Of a stretch of 64,000 nt of DNA, positions 13,601-29,499 are shown in pieces. Location of the stretch: contig OZ020598.1 in the NCBI GenBank assembly GCA_963971535.1, positions 95,514,558-95,578,557 of the forward strand, given 5' to 3'. This DNA is from Notolepis coatsorum (lineage: Eukaryota > Chordata > Actinopteri > Aulopiformes > Paralepididae). How positions within the stretch are numbered: the stretch's first letter is position 1; each line of letters begins with the position of its first letter. Below the pieces are notes generated by a model, which was given only the letters and a program-made list of their open reading frames with translations, was not told where the DNA came from and ran no database searches. A program made the translations under genes and the position numbers.

Positions 13601-16600
13601 CCCTGGTGATTTAACTCCTAGGACACTATGACAGTACCCCTGGTGATTTAACTCCTAGGACACTATGACAGTAACCATGGTGATTTAACTCCTAAGACAC
13701 TATGATAGTAACCATGGTGATTTAACTCCTAGGACACTATGATAGTAACCATGGTGATTTAACTCCTAAGATACTATGGCAGTACCCCTGGTGATTTAAC
13801 TCCTAAGACACTATGACAGTAACCATGGTGATTTAACTCCTAGGACACTATGGCAGTAACCATGGTGATTTAACTCCTAGGACACTATGACAGTACCCAT
13901 GGTGATTTAACTCCTAGGACACTATGGCAGTAACCATGGTGATTTAACTCCTAGGACACTATGACAGTACCCATGGTGATTTAACTCATAGGACACTATG
14001 GCAGTACCCCTGGTGATTTAACTCCTAGGACACTATGACAGTACCCATGGTGATTTAACTCCTAGGACACTATGACAGTACCCCTGGTGATTTAACTCCT
14101 AGGACACTATGACAGTACCCCTGGTGATTTAACTCCTAGGACACTATGGCAGTACAGTACCCCTGGTGATTTAACTCCTAGGACACTATGGCAGTACAGT
14201 ACCCCTGGTGATTTAACTCCTAGGACACTATGACAGTACCCCTGGTGATTTAACTCCTAGGACACTATGACAGTAACCCTGGTGATTTAACTCCTAGGAC
14301 ACTATGACAGTACCCCTGGTGATTTAACTCCTAGGACACTATGACAGTACCCCTGGTGATTTAACTCCTAGGACACTATGACAGTAACCCTGGTGATTTA
14401 ACTCCTAGGACACTATGACAGTAACCATGGTGATTTAACTCCTAGGACACTATGACAGTAACCATGGTGATTTAACTCCTAGGACACTATGGCAGTACAG
14501 TACCCCTGGTGATTTAACTCCTAGGTCACTATGACAGTAACCCTGGTGATTTAACTCCTAGGACACTATGACAGTACCCCTGGTGATTTAACTCCTAGGA
14601 CACTATGACAGTACCCCTGGTGATTTAACTCCTAGGACACTATGACAGTAACCATGGTGATTTAACTCCTAAGACACTATGATAGTAACCATGGTGATTT
14701 AACTCCTAGGACACTATGATAGTAACCATGGTGATTTAACTCCTAAGACACTATGGCAGTACCCCTGGTGATTTAACTCCTAAGACACTATGACAGTAAC
14801 CATGGTGATTTAACTCCTAGGACACTATGGCAGTACAGTACCCCTGGTGATTTAACTCCTAGGACACTATGGCAGTACCCCTGGTGATTTAACTCCTAGG
14901 ACAATATGACAGTAACCATGGTGATTTAACTCCTAGGTCACTATGACAGTAACCCTGGTGATTTAACTCCTAGGACACTATGACAGTACCCCTGGTGATT
15001 TAACTCCTAGGACACTATGACAGTAACACTGGTGATTTAACTCCTAGGACACTATGACAGTACCCCTGGTGATTTAACTCCTAGGACACTATGACAGTAC
15101 CCCTGGTGATTTAACTCCTAGGACACTATGACAGTACCCATGGTGATTTAACTCCTAGGACACTATGACAGTAACCATGGTGATTTAACTCCTAGGACAC
15201 TATGACAGTAACCATGGTGATTTAACTCCTAGGACACTATGGCAGTACAGTACCCCTGGTGATTTAACTCCTAGGTCACTATGACAGTAACCCTGGTGAT
15301 TTAACTCCTAGGACACTATGACAGTACCCCTGGTGATTTAACTCCTAGGACACTATGACAGTAACCCTGGTGATTTAACTCCTAGGACACTATGACAGTA
15401 ACCCTGGTGATTTAACTCCTAGGACACTATGACAGTACCCCTGGTGATTTAACTCCTAGGACACTATGACAGTACCCCTGGTGATTTAACTCCTAGGACA
15501 CTATGACAGTACCCCTGGTGATTTAACTCCTAGGACACTATGGCAGTACCCCTGGTGATTTAACTCCTAGGACACTATGACAGTACCCCTGGTGATTTAA
15601 CTCCTAGGACACTATGGCAGTAACCATGGTGATTTAACTCCTAGGACACTATGACAGTACCCATGGTGATTTAACTCATAGGACACTATGGCAGTACCCC
15701 TGGTGATTTAACTCCTAGGACACTATGACAGTACCCATGGTGATTTAACTCCTAGGACACTATGACAGTACCCCTGGTGATTTAACTCCTAGGACACTAT
15801 GACAGTACCCCTGGTGATTTAACTCCTAGGACACTATGGCAGTACAGTACCCCTGGTGATTTAACTCCTAGGACACTATGGCAGTACAGTACCCCTGGTG
15901 ATTTAACTCCTAGGACACTATGACAGTACCCCTGGTGATTTAACTCCTAGGACACTATGACAGTAACCCTGGTGATTTAACTCCTAGGACACTATGACAG
16001 TACCCCTGGTGATTTAACTCCTAGGACACTATGACAGTACCCCTGGTGATTTAACTCCTAGGACACTATGACAGTAACCCTGGTGATTTAACTCCTAGGA
16101 CACTATGACAGTAACCATGGTGATTTAACTCCTAGGACACTATGGCAGTACAGTACCCCTGGTGATTTAACTCCTAGGTCACTATGACAGTAACCCTGGT
16201 GATTTAACTCCTAGGACACTATGACAGTACCCCTGGTGATTTAACTCCTAGGACACTATGACAGTAACCCTGGTGATTTAACTCCTAGGACACTATGACA
16301 GTAACCATGGTGATTTAACTCCTAGGACACTATGACAGTAACCATGGTGATTTAACTCCTAGGACACTATGACAGTACCCCTGGTGATTTAACTCATAGG
16401 ACACTATGACAGTACCCCTGGTGATTTAACTCCTAGGACACTATGGCAGTACCCCTGGTGATTTAACTCCTAGGACACTATGACAGTACCCATGGTGATT
16501 TAACTCCTAGGACACTATGACAGTACCCCTGGTGATTTAACTCCTAGGACACTATGACAGTAACCTGGTGATTTAACTCCTAGGACACTATGGCAGTACA

Positions 16601-18480
16601 GTAACCATGGTGATTTAACTCCTAGCACACTATGACAGTACCCCTGGTGATTTAACTCCTAGGACACTATGACAGTAACCCTGGTGATTTAACTCCTAGG
16701 ACACTATGGCAGTACAGTAACCATGGTGATTTAACTAGGACACTATGACAGTAACCATGGTGATTTAACTCCTAGGACACTATGGCAGTACAGTACCCCT
16801 GGTGATTTAACTCCTAGGACACTATGACAGTACCCCTGGTGATATAACTCCTAGCACACTATGACAGTAACCCTGGCGATTTAACTCCTAGGTCACTATG
16901 ACAGTAACCATGGTGATTTAACTCCTAGGACACTATGACAGTACAGTACCCCTGGTGATTTAACTCCTAGGACACTATGGCAGTACAGTACCCATGGTGA
17001 TTTAACTCCTAGGACACTATGGCAGTACCCCTGGTGATTTAACTCCTAGGACACTATGACAGTACAGTAACCATGGTGATTTAACTCCTAGGACACTATG
17101 ACAGTAACCATGGTGATTTAACTCCTAGGACACTATGGCAGTACCCCTGGTGATTTAACTCCTAGGACACTATGACAGTACAGTAACCATGGTGATTTAA
17201 CTCCTAGGACACTATGACAGTAACCATGGTGATTTAACTCCTAGGACACTATGGCAGTACCCCTGGTGATTTAACTCCTAGGACACTATGACAGTAACCA
17301 TGGTGATTTAACTCCTAGGACACTATGACAGTAACCCTGGTGATTGAACTCCTAGGACACTATGACAGTACCCCTGGTGATTTAACTCCTAGGACACTAT
17401 GACAGTACAGTACCCCTGGTGATTTAACTCCTAGGACACTATGGCAGTACCCCTGGTGATTTAACTCCTAGGACAATATGACAGTAACCATGGTGATTTA
17501 ACTCCTAGGACACTATGACAGTAACACTGGTGATTTAACTCCTAGGACACTATGACAGTACCCCTGGTGATTTAACTCCTAGGACACTATGACAGTACCC
17601 CTGGTGATTTAACTCCTAGGACACTATGACAGTACCCATGGTGATTTAACTCCTAGGACACTATGACAGTAACCATGGTGATTTAACTCCTAGGACACTA
17701 TGACAGTAACCATGGTGATTTAACTCCTAGGACACTATGGCAGTACAGTACCCCTGGTGATTTAACTCCTAGGTCACTATGACAGTAACCCTGGTGATTT
17801 AACTCCTAGGACACTATGACAGTACCCCTGGTGATTTAACTCCTAGGACACTATGACAGTAACCCTGGTGATTTAACTCCTAGGACACTATGACAGTAAC
17901 CCTGGTGATTTAACTCCTAGGACACTATGACAGTAGCCATGGTGATTTAACTCCTAGGACACTATGACAGTACCCCTGGTGATTTAACTCCTAGGACACT
18001 ATGACAGTAACCCTGGTGATTTAACTCCTAGGACACTATGACAGTAACCATGGTGATTTAACTCCTAGGACACTATGACAGTAACCATGGTGATTTAACT
18101 CCTAGGACACTATGACAGTAACCATGGTGATTTAACTCCTAGGACACTATGGCAGTACAGTACCCCTGGTGATTTAACTCCTAGGTCACTATGACAGTAA
18201 CCCTGGTGATTTAACTCCTAGGACACTATGACAGTACCCCTGGTGATTTAACTCCTAGGACACTATGACAGTAACCCTGGTGATTTAACTCCTAGGACAC
18301 TATGACAGTAGCCATGGTGATTTAACTCCTAGGACACTATGACAGTACCCCTGGTGATTTAACTCCTAGGACACTATGACAGTAACCCTGGTGATTTAAC
18401 TCCTAGGACACTATGACAGTACCCCTGGTGATTTAACTCCTAGGACACTATGACAGTACCCCTGGTGATTTAACTCCTAG
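7660..18480. repeat. About 5.4-kb tandem duplication in the array
   Basis: The paired TGATAG markers at 8275 and 9252 recur at 13704 and 14681 (offset 5,429). GATATAAC at 11449, GGCGATT at 11485 and GATTGAACTCC at 11950 recur at 16841, 16877 and 17342 (offset 5,392). The 37-bp drop is explained by one missing TAACCATGG monomer near 16100-16140, where copy 1 has two in a row (about 10675-10740). Copies are about 7660-13088 and 13089-18480; edges are set by the first mismatching monomers. Confidence 0.85.
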
Positions 18481-21400
18481 GACACTATGACAGTAGCCAT
18501 GGTGATTTAACTCCTAGGACACTATGACAGTACCCCTGGTGATTTAACTCCTAGGACACTATGGCAGTACCCCTGGTGATTTAACTCCTAGGACACTATG
18601 ACAGTACCCCTGGTGATTTAACTCCTAGGACACTATGACAGTAACCCTGGTGATTTAACTCCTAGGACACTATGACAGTACCCCTTGTGATTTAACTCCT
18701 AGGACACTATGACAGTACCCCTAGTGATTTAACTCCTAGGACACTATGACAGTACCCCTGGTGATTTAACTCCTAGGACACTATGACAGTAACCCTGGTG
18801 ATTTAACTCCTAGGACACTATGGCAGTACAGTAACCATGGTGATTTAACTAGGACACTATGACAGTAACCATGGTGATTTAACTCCTAGGACACTATGGC
18901 AGTACAGTACCCCTGGTGATTTAACTCCTAGGACACTATGACAGTACCCCTGGTGATATAACTCCTAGCACACTATGACAGTAACCCTGGTGATTTAACT
19001 CCTAGGTCACTATGACAGTAACCATGGTGATTTAACTCCTAGGACACTATGACAGTACCCCTGGTGATTTAACTCCTAGGACACTATGACAGTACCCCTG
19101 GTGATTTAACTCCTAGGACACTATGACAGTACCCCTGGTGATTTAACTCCCAGGACACTATGGCAGTACCCCTGGTGATTTAACTCCTAGGACACTATGA
19201 CAGTACCCCTGGTGATTTAACTCCTAGGACACTATGACAGTACCCCTGGTGATTTAACTCCTAGGACACTATGGCAGTACCCCTGGTGATTTAACTCCTA
19301 GGACACTATGACAGTACCCCTGGTGATTTAACTCCTAGGACACTATGGCAGTAACCATGGTGATTTAACTCCTAGGACACTATGACAGTACCCATGGTGA
19401 TTTAACTCATAGGACACTATGGCAGTACCCCTGGTGATTTAACTCCTAGGACACTATGACAGTACCCATGGTGATTTAACTCCTAGGACACTATGACAGT
19501 ACCCCTGGTGATTTAACTCCTAGGACACTATGACAGTACCCCTGGTGATTTAACTCCTAGGACACTATGGCAGTACAGTACCCCTGGTGATTTAACTCCT
19601 AGGACACTATGGCAGTACAGTACCCCTGGTGATTTAACTCCTAGGACACTATGACAGTACCCCTGGTGATTTAACTCCTAGGACACTATGACAGTAACCC
19701 TGGTGATTTAACTCCTAGGACACTATGACAGTACCCCTGGTGATTTAACTCATAGGACACTATGACAGTACCCCTGGTGATTTAACTCCTAGGACACTAT
19801 GGCAGTACCCATGGTGATTTAACTCCTAGGACACTATGACAGTACCCCTGGTGATTTAACTCCTAGGACACTATGACAGTAACCTGGTGATTTAACTCCT
19901 AGGACACTATGGCAGTACAGTAACCATGGTGATTTAACTCCTAGCACACTATGACAGTACCCCTGGTGATTTAACTCCTAGGACACTATGACAGTAACCC
20001 TGGTGATTTAACTCCTAGGACACTATGGCAGTACAGTAACCATGGTGATTTAACTAGGACACTATGACAGTAACCATGGTGATTTAACTCCTAGGACACT
20101 ATGGCAGTACAGTACCCCTGGTGATTTAACTCCTAGGACACTATGACAGTACCCCTGGTGATATAACTCCTAGCACACTATGACAGTAACCCTGGTGATT
20201 TAACTCCTAGGTCACTATGACAGTAACCATGGTGATTTAACTCCTAGGACACTATGACAGTACAGTACCCCTGGTGATTTAACTCCTAGGACACTATGGC
20301 AGTACAGTACCCATGGTGATTTAACTCCTAGGACACTATGGCAGTACCCCTGGTGATTTAACTCCTAGGACACTATGACAGTACAGTAACCATGGTGATT
20401 TAACTCCTAGGACACTATGACAGTAACCATGGTGATTTAACTCCTAGGACACTATGGCAGTACCCCTGGTGATTTAACTCCTAGGACACTATGACAGTAC
20501 AGTAACCATGGTGATTTAACTCCTAGGACACTATGACAGTAACCATGGTGATTTAACTCCTAGGACACTATGGCAGTACCCCTGGTGATTTAACTCCTAG
20601 GACACTATGACAGTAACCATGGTGATTTAACTCCTAGGACACTATGACAGTAACCCTGGTGATTGAACTCCTAGGACACTATGACAGTACCCCTGGTGAT
20701 TTAACTCCTAGGACACTATGACAGTACAGTACCCCTGGTGATTTAACTCCTAGGACACTATGGCAGTACCCCTGGTGATTTAACTCCTAGGACAATATGA
20801 CAGTAACCATGGTGATTTAACTCCTAGGACACTATGACAGTAACACTGGTGATTTAACTCCTAGGACACTATGACAGTACCCCTGGTGATTTAACTCCTA
20901 GGACACTATGACAGTACCCCTGGTGATTTAACTCCTAGGACACTATGACAGTACCCATGGTGATTTAACTCCTAGGACACTATGGCAGTACCCCTGGTGA
21001 TTTAACTCCTAGGACACTATGACAGTACCCATGGTGATTTAACTCCTAGGACACTATGACAGTACCCCTGGTGATTTAACTCCTAGGACACTATGACAGT
21101 AACCTGGTGATTTAACTCCTAGGACACTATGGCAGTACAGTAACCATGGTGATTTAACTCCTAGCACACTATGACAGTACCCCTGGTGATTTAACTCCTA
21201 GGACACTATGACAGTAACCCTGGTGATTTAACTCCTAGGACACTATGGCAGTACAGTAACCATGGTGATTTAACTAGGACACTATGACAGTAACCATGGT
21301 GATTTAACTCCTAGGACACTATGGCAGTACAGTACCCCTGGTGATTTAACTCCTAGGACACTATGACAGTACCCCTGGTGATATAACTCCTAGCACACTA

Positions 21401-24400
21401 TGACAGTAACCCTGGCGATTTAACTCCTAGGTCACTATGACAGTAACCATGGTGATTTAACTCCTAGGACACTATGACAGTACAGTACCCCTGGTGATTT
21501 AACTCCTAGGACACTATGGCAGTACAGTACCCATGGTGATTTAACTCCTAGGACACTATGGCAGTACCCCTGGTGATTTAACTCCTAGGACACTATGACA
21601 GTACAGTAACCATGGTGATTTAACTCCTAGGACACTATGACAGTAACCATGGTGATTTAACTCCTAGGACACTATGGCAGTACCCCTGGTGATTTAACTC
21701 CTAGGACACTATGACAGTACAGTAACCATGGTGATTTAACTCCTAGGACACTATGACAGTAACCATGGTGATTTAACTCCTAGGACACTATGGCAGTACC
21801 CCTGGTGATTTAACTCCTAGGACACTATGACAGTAACCATGGTGATTTAACTCCTAGGACACTATGACAGTAACCCTGGTGATTGAACTCCTAGGACACT
21901 ATGACAGTACCCCTGGTGATTTAACTCCTAGGACACTATGACAGTACAGTACCCCTGGTGATTTAACTCCTAGGACACTATGGCAGTACCCCTGGTGATT
22001 TAACTCCTAGGACAATATGACAGTAACCATGGTGATTTAACTCCTAGGACACTATGACAGTAACACTGGTGATTTAACTCCTAGGACACTATGACAGTAC
22101 CCCTGGTGATTTAACTCCTAGGACACTATGACAGTACCCCTGGTGATTTAACTCCTAGGACACTATGACAGTACCCATGGTGATTTAACTCCTAGGACAC
22201 TATGACAGTAACCATGGTGATTTAACTCCTAGGACACTATGACAGTAACCATGGTGATTTAACTCCTAGGACACTATGGCAGTACAGTACCCCTGGTGAT
22301 TTAACTCCTAGGTCACTATGACAGTAACCCTGGTGATTTAACTCCTAGGACACTATGACAGTACCCCTGGTGATTTAACTCCTAGGACACTATGACAGTA
22401 ACCCTGGTGATTTAACTCCTAGGACACTATGACAGTAACCCTGGTGATTTAACTCCTAGGACACTATGACAGTAGCCATGGTGATTTAACTCCTAGGACA
22501 CTATGACAGTACCCCTGGTGATTTAACTCCTAGGACACTATGACAGTAACCCTGGTGATTTAACTCCTAGGACACTATGACAGTAACCATGGTGATTTAA
22601 CTCCTAGGACACTATGACAGTAACCATGGTGATTTAACTCCTAGGACACTATGACAGTAACCATGGTGATTTAACTCCTAGGACACTATGGCAGTACAGT
22701 ACCCCTGGTGATTTAACTCCTAGGTCACTATGACAGTAACCCTGGTGATTTAACTCCTAGGACACTATGACAGTACCCCTGGTGATTTAACTCCTAGGAC
22801 ACTATGACAGTAACCCTGGTGATTTAACTCCTAGGACACTATGACAGTAGCCATGGTGATTTAACTCCTAGGACACTATGACAGTACCCCTGGTGATTTA
22901 ACTCCTAGGACACTATGACAGTAACCCTGGTGATTTAACTCCTAGGACACTATGACAGTACCCCTGGTGATTTAACTCCTAGGACACTATGACAGTACCC
23001 CTGGTGATTTAACTCCTAGGACACTATGACAGTAGCCATGGTGATTTAACTCCTAGGACACTATGACAGTACCCCTGGTGATTTAACTCCTAGGACACTA
23101 TGGCAGTACCCCTGGTGATTTAACTCCTAGGACACTATGACAGTACCCCTGGTGATTTAACTCCTAGGACACTATGACAGTAACCCTGGTGATTTAACTC
23201 CTAGGACACTATGACAGTACCCCTTGTGATTTAACTCCTAGGACACTATGACAGTACCCCTGGTGATTTAACTCCTAGGACACTATGACAGTACCCCTGG
23301 TGATTTAACTCCTAGGACACTATGACAGTAACCCTGGTGATTTAACTCCTAGGACACTATGGCAGTACAGTAACCATGGTGATTTAACTAGGACACTATG
23401 ACAGTAACCATGGTGATTTAACTCCTAGGACACTATGGCAGTACAGTACCCCTGGTGATTTAACTCCTAGGACACTATGACAGTACCCCTGGTGATATAA
23501 CTCCTAGCACACTATGACAGTAACCCTGGTGATTTAACTCCTAGGTCACTATGACAGTAACCATGGTGATTTAACTCCTAGGACACTATGACAGTACCCC
23601 TGGTGATTTAACTCCTAGGACACTATGACAGTACCCCTGGTGATTTAACTCCTAGGACACTATGACAGTACCCCTGGTGATTTAACTCCCAGGACACTAT
23701 GGCAGTACCCCTGGTGATTTAACTCCTAGGACACTATGACAGTACCCCTGGTGATTTAACTCCTAGGACACTATGACAGTACCCCTGGTGATTTAACTCC
23801 TAGGACACTATGGCAGTACCCCTGGTGATTTAACTCCTAGGACACTATGACAGTACCCCTGGTGATTTAACTCCTAGGACACTATGGCAGTAACCATGGT
23901 GATTTAACTCCTAGGACACTATGACAGTACCCATGGTGATTTAACTCATAGGACACTATGGCAGTACCCCTGGTGATTTAACTCCTAGGACACTATGACA
24001 GTACCCATGGTGATTTAACTCCTAGGACACTATGACAGTACCCCTGGTGATTTAACTCCTAGGACACTATGACAGTACCCCTGGTGATTTAACTCCTAGG
24101 ACACTATGGCAGTACAGTACCCCTGGTGATTTAACTCCTAGGACACTATGGCAGTACAGTACCCCTGGTGATTTAACTCCTAGGACACTATGACAGTACC
24201 CCTGGTGATTTAACTCCTAGGACACTATGACAGTAACCCTGGTGATTTAACTCCTAGGACACTATGACAGTACCCCTGGTGATTTAACTCATAGGACACT
24301 ATGACAGTACCCCTGGTGATTTAACTCCTAGGACACTATGGCAGTACCCATGGTGATTTAACTCCTAGGACACTATGACAGTACCCCTGGTGATTTAACT

Positions 24401-25497
24401 CCTAGGACACTATGACAGTAACCTGGTGATTTAACTCCTAGGACACTATGGCAGTACAGTAACCATGGTGATTTAACTCCTAGCACACTATGACAGTACC
24501 CCTGGTGATTTAACTCCTAGGACACTATGACAGTAACCCTGGTGATTTAACTCCTAGGACACTATGGCAGTACAGTAACCATGGTGATTTAACTAGGACA
24601 CTATGACAGTAACCATGGTGATTTAACTCCTAGGACACTATGGCAGTACAGTACCCCTGGTGATTTAACTCCTAGGACACTATGACAGTACCCCTGGTGA
24701 TATAACTCCTAGCACACTATGACAGTAACCCTGGTGATTTAACTCCTAGGTCACTATGACAGTAACCATGGTGATTTAACTCCTAGGACACTATGACAGT
24801 ACAGTACCCCTGGTGATTTAACTCCTAGGACACTATGGCAGTACAGTACCCATGGTGATTTAACTCCTAGGACACTATGGCAGTACCCCTGGTGATTTAA
24901 CTCCTAGGACACTATGACAGTACAGTAACCATGGTGATTTAACTCCTAGGACACTATGACAGTAACCATGGTGATTTAACTCCTAGGACACTATGGCAGT
25001 ACCCCTGGTGATTTAACTCCTAGGACACTATGACAGTACAGTAACCATGGTGATTTAACTCCTAGGACACTATGACAGTAACCATGGTGATTTAACTCCT
25101 AGGACACTATGGCAGTACCCCTGGTGATTTAACTCCTAGGACACTATGACAGTAACCATGGTGATTTAACTCCTAGGACACTATGACAGTAACCCTGGTG
25201 ATTGAACTCCTAGGACACTATGACAGTACCCCTGGTGATTTAACTCCTAGGACACTATGACAGTACAGTACCCCTGGTGATTTAACTCCTAGGACACTAT
25301 GGCAGTACCCCTGGTGATTTAACTCCTAGGACAATATGACAGTAACCATGGTGATTTAACTCCTAGGACACTATGACAGTAACACTGGTGATTTAACTCC
25401 TAGGACACTATGACAGTACCCCTGGTGATTTAACTCCTAGGACACTATGACAGTACCCCTGGTGATTTAACTCCTAGGACACTATGACAGTACCCAT
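16420..25497. repeat. 4,539-bp tandem duplication in the array
   Basis: Offsets of exactly 4,539 bp link GATATAAC at 16841 to 21380, 18955 to 23494 and 20160 to 24699. They also link GATTGAACTCC at 17342 to 21881 and 20661 to 25200, TAGCCATGG at 18494 to 23033, and GGCGATT at 16877 to 21416. Copies are about 16420-20958 and 20959-25497. A private change (CCCTAGTGATTT near 18720, CCCTGGTGATTT in the other copy) shows limited later divergence. Copy 1 overlaps the second copy of the 5.4-kb duplication. Confidence 0.88.
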
Positions 25498-26059
25498 GGT
25501 GATTTAACTCCTAGGACACTATGACAGTAACCATGGTGATTTAACTCCTAGGACACTATGACAGTAACCATGGTGATTTAACTCCTAGGACACTATGGCA
25601 GTACAGTACCCCTGGTGATTTAACTCCTAGGTCACTATGACAGTAACCCTGGTGATTTAACTCCTAGGACACTATGACAGTACCCCTGGTGATTTAACTC
25701 CTAGGACACTATGACAGTAACCCTGCTGATTTAACTCCTAGGACACTATGACAGTAACCCTGGTGATTTAACTCCTAGGACACTATGACAGTAGCCATGG
25801 TGATTTAACTCCTAGGACACTATGACAGTACCCCTGGTGATTTAACTCCTAGGACACTATGACAGTAACCCTGGTGATTTAACTCCTAGGACACTATGAC
25901 AGTAACCATGGTGATTTAACTCCTAGGACACTATGACAGTAACCATGGTGATTTAACTCCTAGGACACTATGACAGTAACCATGGTGATTTAACTCCTAG
26001 GACACTATGGCAGTACAGTACCCCTGGTGATTTAACTCCTAGGTCACTATGACAGTAAC

Positions 26060-29000
26060 CCTGGTGATTTAACTCCTAGGACACTATGACAGTACCCCTG
26101 GTGATTTAACTCCTAGGACACTATGACAGTAACCCTGGTGATTTAACTCCTAGGACACTATGACAGTAGCCATGGTGATTTAACTCCTAGGACACTATGA
26201 CAGTACCCCTGGTGATTTAACTCCTAGGACACTATGACAGTAACCCTGGTGATTTAACTCCTAGGACACTATGACAGTAGCCATGGTGATTTAACTCCTA
26301 GGACACTATGACAGTACCCCTGGTGATTTAACTCCTAGGACACTATGACAGTAGCCATGGTGATTTAACTCCTAGGACACTATGACAGTACCCCTGGTGA
26401 TTTAACTCCTAGGACACTATGGCAGTACCCCTGGTGATTTAACTCCTAGGACACTATGACAGTACCCCTGGTGATTTAACTCCTAGGACACTATGACAGT
26501 AACCCTGGTGATTTAACTCCTAGGACACTATGACAGTACCCCTTGTGATTTAACTCCTAGGACACTATGACAGTACCCCTGGTGATTTAACTCCTAGGAC
26601 ACTATGACAGTACCCCTGGTGATTTAACTCCTAGGACACTATGACAGTAACCCTGGTGATTTAACTCCTAGGACACTATGGCAGTACAGTAACCATGGTG
26701 ATTTAACTAGGACACTATGACAGTAACCATGGTGATTTAACTCCTAGGACACTATGGCAGTACAGTACCCCTGGTGATTTAACTCCTAGGACACTATGAC
26801 AGTACCCCTGGTGATATAACTCCTAGCACACTATGACAGTAACCCTGGTGATTTAACTCCTAGGTCACTATGACAGTAACCATGGTGATTTAACTCCTAG
26901 GACACTATGACAGTACCCCTGGTGATTTAACTCCTAGGACACTATGACAGTACCCCTGGTGATTTAACTCCTAGGACACTATGACAGTACCCCTGGTGAT
27001 TTAACTCCCAGGACACTATGGCAGTACCCCTGGTGATTTAACTCCTAGGACACTATGACAGTACCCCTGGTGATTTAACTCCTAGGACACTATGACAGTA
27101 CCCCTGGTGATTTAACTCCTAGGACACTATGGCAGTACCCCTGGTGATTTAACTCCTAGGACACTATGACAGTACCCCTGGTGATTTAACTCCTAGGACA
27201 CTATGGCAGTAACCATGGTGATTTAACTCCTAGGACACTATGACAGTACCCATGGTGATTTAACTCATAGGACACTATGGCAGTACCCCTGGTGATTTAA
27301 CTCCTAGGACACTATGACAGTACCCATGGTGATTTAACTCCTAGGACACTATGACAGTACCCCTGGTGATTTAACTCCTAGGACACTATGACAGTACCCC
27401 TGGTGATTTAACTCCTAGGACACTATGGCAGTACAGTACCCCTGGTGATTTAACTCCTAGGACACTATGGCAGTACAGTACCCCTGGTGATTTAACTCCT
27501 AGGACACTATGACAGTACCCCTGGTGATTTAACTCCTAGGACACTATGACAGTAACCCTGGTGATTTAACTCCTAGGACACTATGACAGTACCCCTGGTG
27601 ATTTAACTCCTAGGACACTATGACAGTACCCCTGGTGATTGAACTCCTAGGACACTATGACAGTACCCCTGGTGATTTAACTCCTAGGACACTATGACAG
27701 TACCCCTGGTGATTTAACTCCTAGGACACTATGACAGTAACCCTGGTGATTTAACTCCTAGGACACTATGACAGTAGCCATGGTGATTTAACTCCTAGGA
27801 CACTATGACAGTACCCCTGGTGATTTAACTCCTAGGACACTATGACAGTAACCCTGGTGATTTAACTCCTAGGACACTATGACAGTAGCCATGGTGATTT
27901 AACTCCTAGGACACTATGACAGTACCCCTGGTGATTTAACTCCTAGGACACTATGACAGTAGCCATGGTGATTTAACTCCTAGGACACTATGACAGTACC
28001 CCTGGTGATTTAACTCCTAGGACACTATGGCAGTACCCCTGGTGATTTAACTCCTAGGACACTATGACAGTACCCCTGGTGATTTAACTCCTAGGACACT
28101 ATGACAGTAACCCTGGTGATTTAACTCCTAGGACACTATGACAGTACCCCTTGTGATTTAACTCCTAGGACACTATGACAGTACCCCTGGTGATTTAACT
28201 CCTAGGACACTATGACAGTACCCCTGGTGATTTAACTCCTAGGACACTATGACAGTAACCCTGGTGATTTAACTCCTAGGACACTATGGCAGTACAGTAA
28301 CCATGGTGATTTAACTAGGACACTATGACAGTAACCATGGTGATTTAACTCCTAGGACACTATGGCAGTACAGTACCCCTGGTGATTTAACTCCTAGGAC
28401 ACTATGACAGTACCCCTGGTGATATAACTCCTAGCACACTATGACAGTAACCCTGGTGATTTAACTCCTAGGTCACTATGACAGTAACCATGGTGATTTA
28501 ACTCCTAGGACACTATGACAGTACCCCTGGTGATTTAACTCCTAGGACACTATGACAGTACCCCTGGTGATTTAACTCCTAGGACACTATGACAGTACCC
28601 CTGGTGATTTAACTCCCAGGACACTATGGCAGTACCCCTGGTGATTTAACTCCTAGGACACTATGACAGTACCCCTGGTGATTTAACTCCTAGGACACTA
28701 TGACAGTACCCCTGGTGATTTAACTCCTAGGACACTATGGCAGTACCCCTGGTGATTTAACTCCTAGGACACTATGACAGTACCCCTGGTGATTTAACTC
28801 CTAGGACACTATGGCAGTAACCATGGTGATTTAACTCCTAGGACACTATGACAGTACCCATGGTGATTTAACTCATAGGACACTATGGCAGTACCCCTGG
28901 TGATTTAACTCCTAGGACACTATGACAGTACCCATGGTGATTTAACTCCTAGGACACTATGACAGTACCCCTGGTGATTTAACTCCTAGGACACTATGAC

Positions 29001-29245
29001 AGTACCCCTGGTGATTTAACTCCTAGGACACTATGGCAGTACAGTACCCCTGGTGATTTAACTCCTAGGACACTATGGCAGTACAGTACCCCTGGTGATT
29101 TAACTCCTAGGACACTATGACAGTACCCCTGGTGATTTAACTCCTAGGACACTATGACAGTAACCCTGGTGATTTAACTCCTAGGACACTATGACAGTAC
29201 CCCTGGTGATTTAACTCCTAGGACACTATGACAGTACCCCTGGTG
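26060..29245. repeat. 1,608-bp tandem duplication in the array
   Basis: TAGCCATGG at 26167 recurs at 27775, CCCCTTGTG near 26543 at 28151, GATATAAC at 26813 at 28421, and AACTCCCAGG at 27003 at 28611. All offsets are 1,608 bp. Copies run about 26060-27667 and 27668-29245; the next monomers on each side mismatch. Confidence 0.8.
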
Positions 29246-29499
29246 ATTTAACTCCTAGGACACTATGACAGTAACCCTGGTGATTTAACTCCTAGGACAC
29301 TATGACAGTAACCATGGTGATTTAACTCCTAGGACACTATGACAGTAACCATGGTGATTTAACTCCTAGGACACTATGGCAGTACAGTACCCCTGGTGAT
29401 TTAACTCCTAGGTCACTATGACAGTAACCCTGGTGATTTAACTCCTAGGACACTATGACAGTACCCCTGGTGATTTAACTCCTAGGACACTATGACAGT

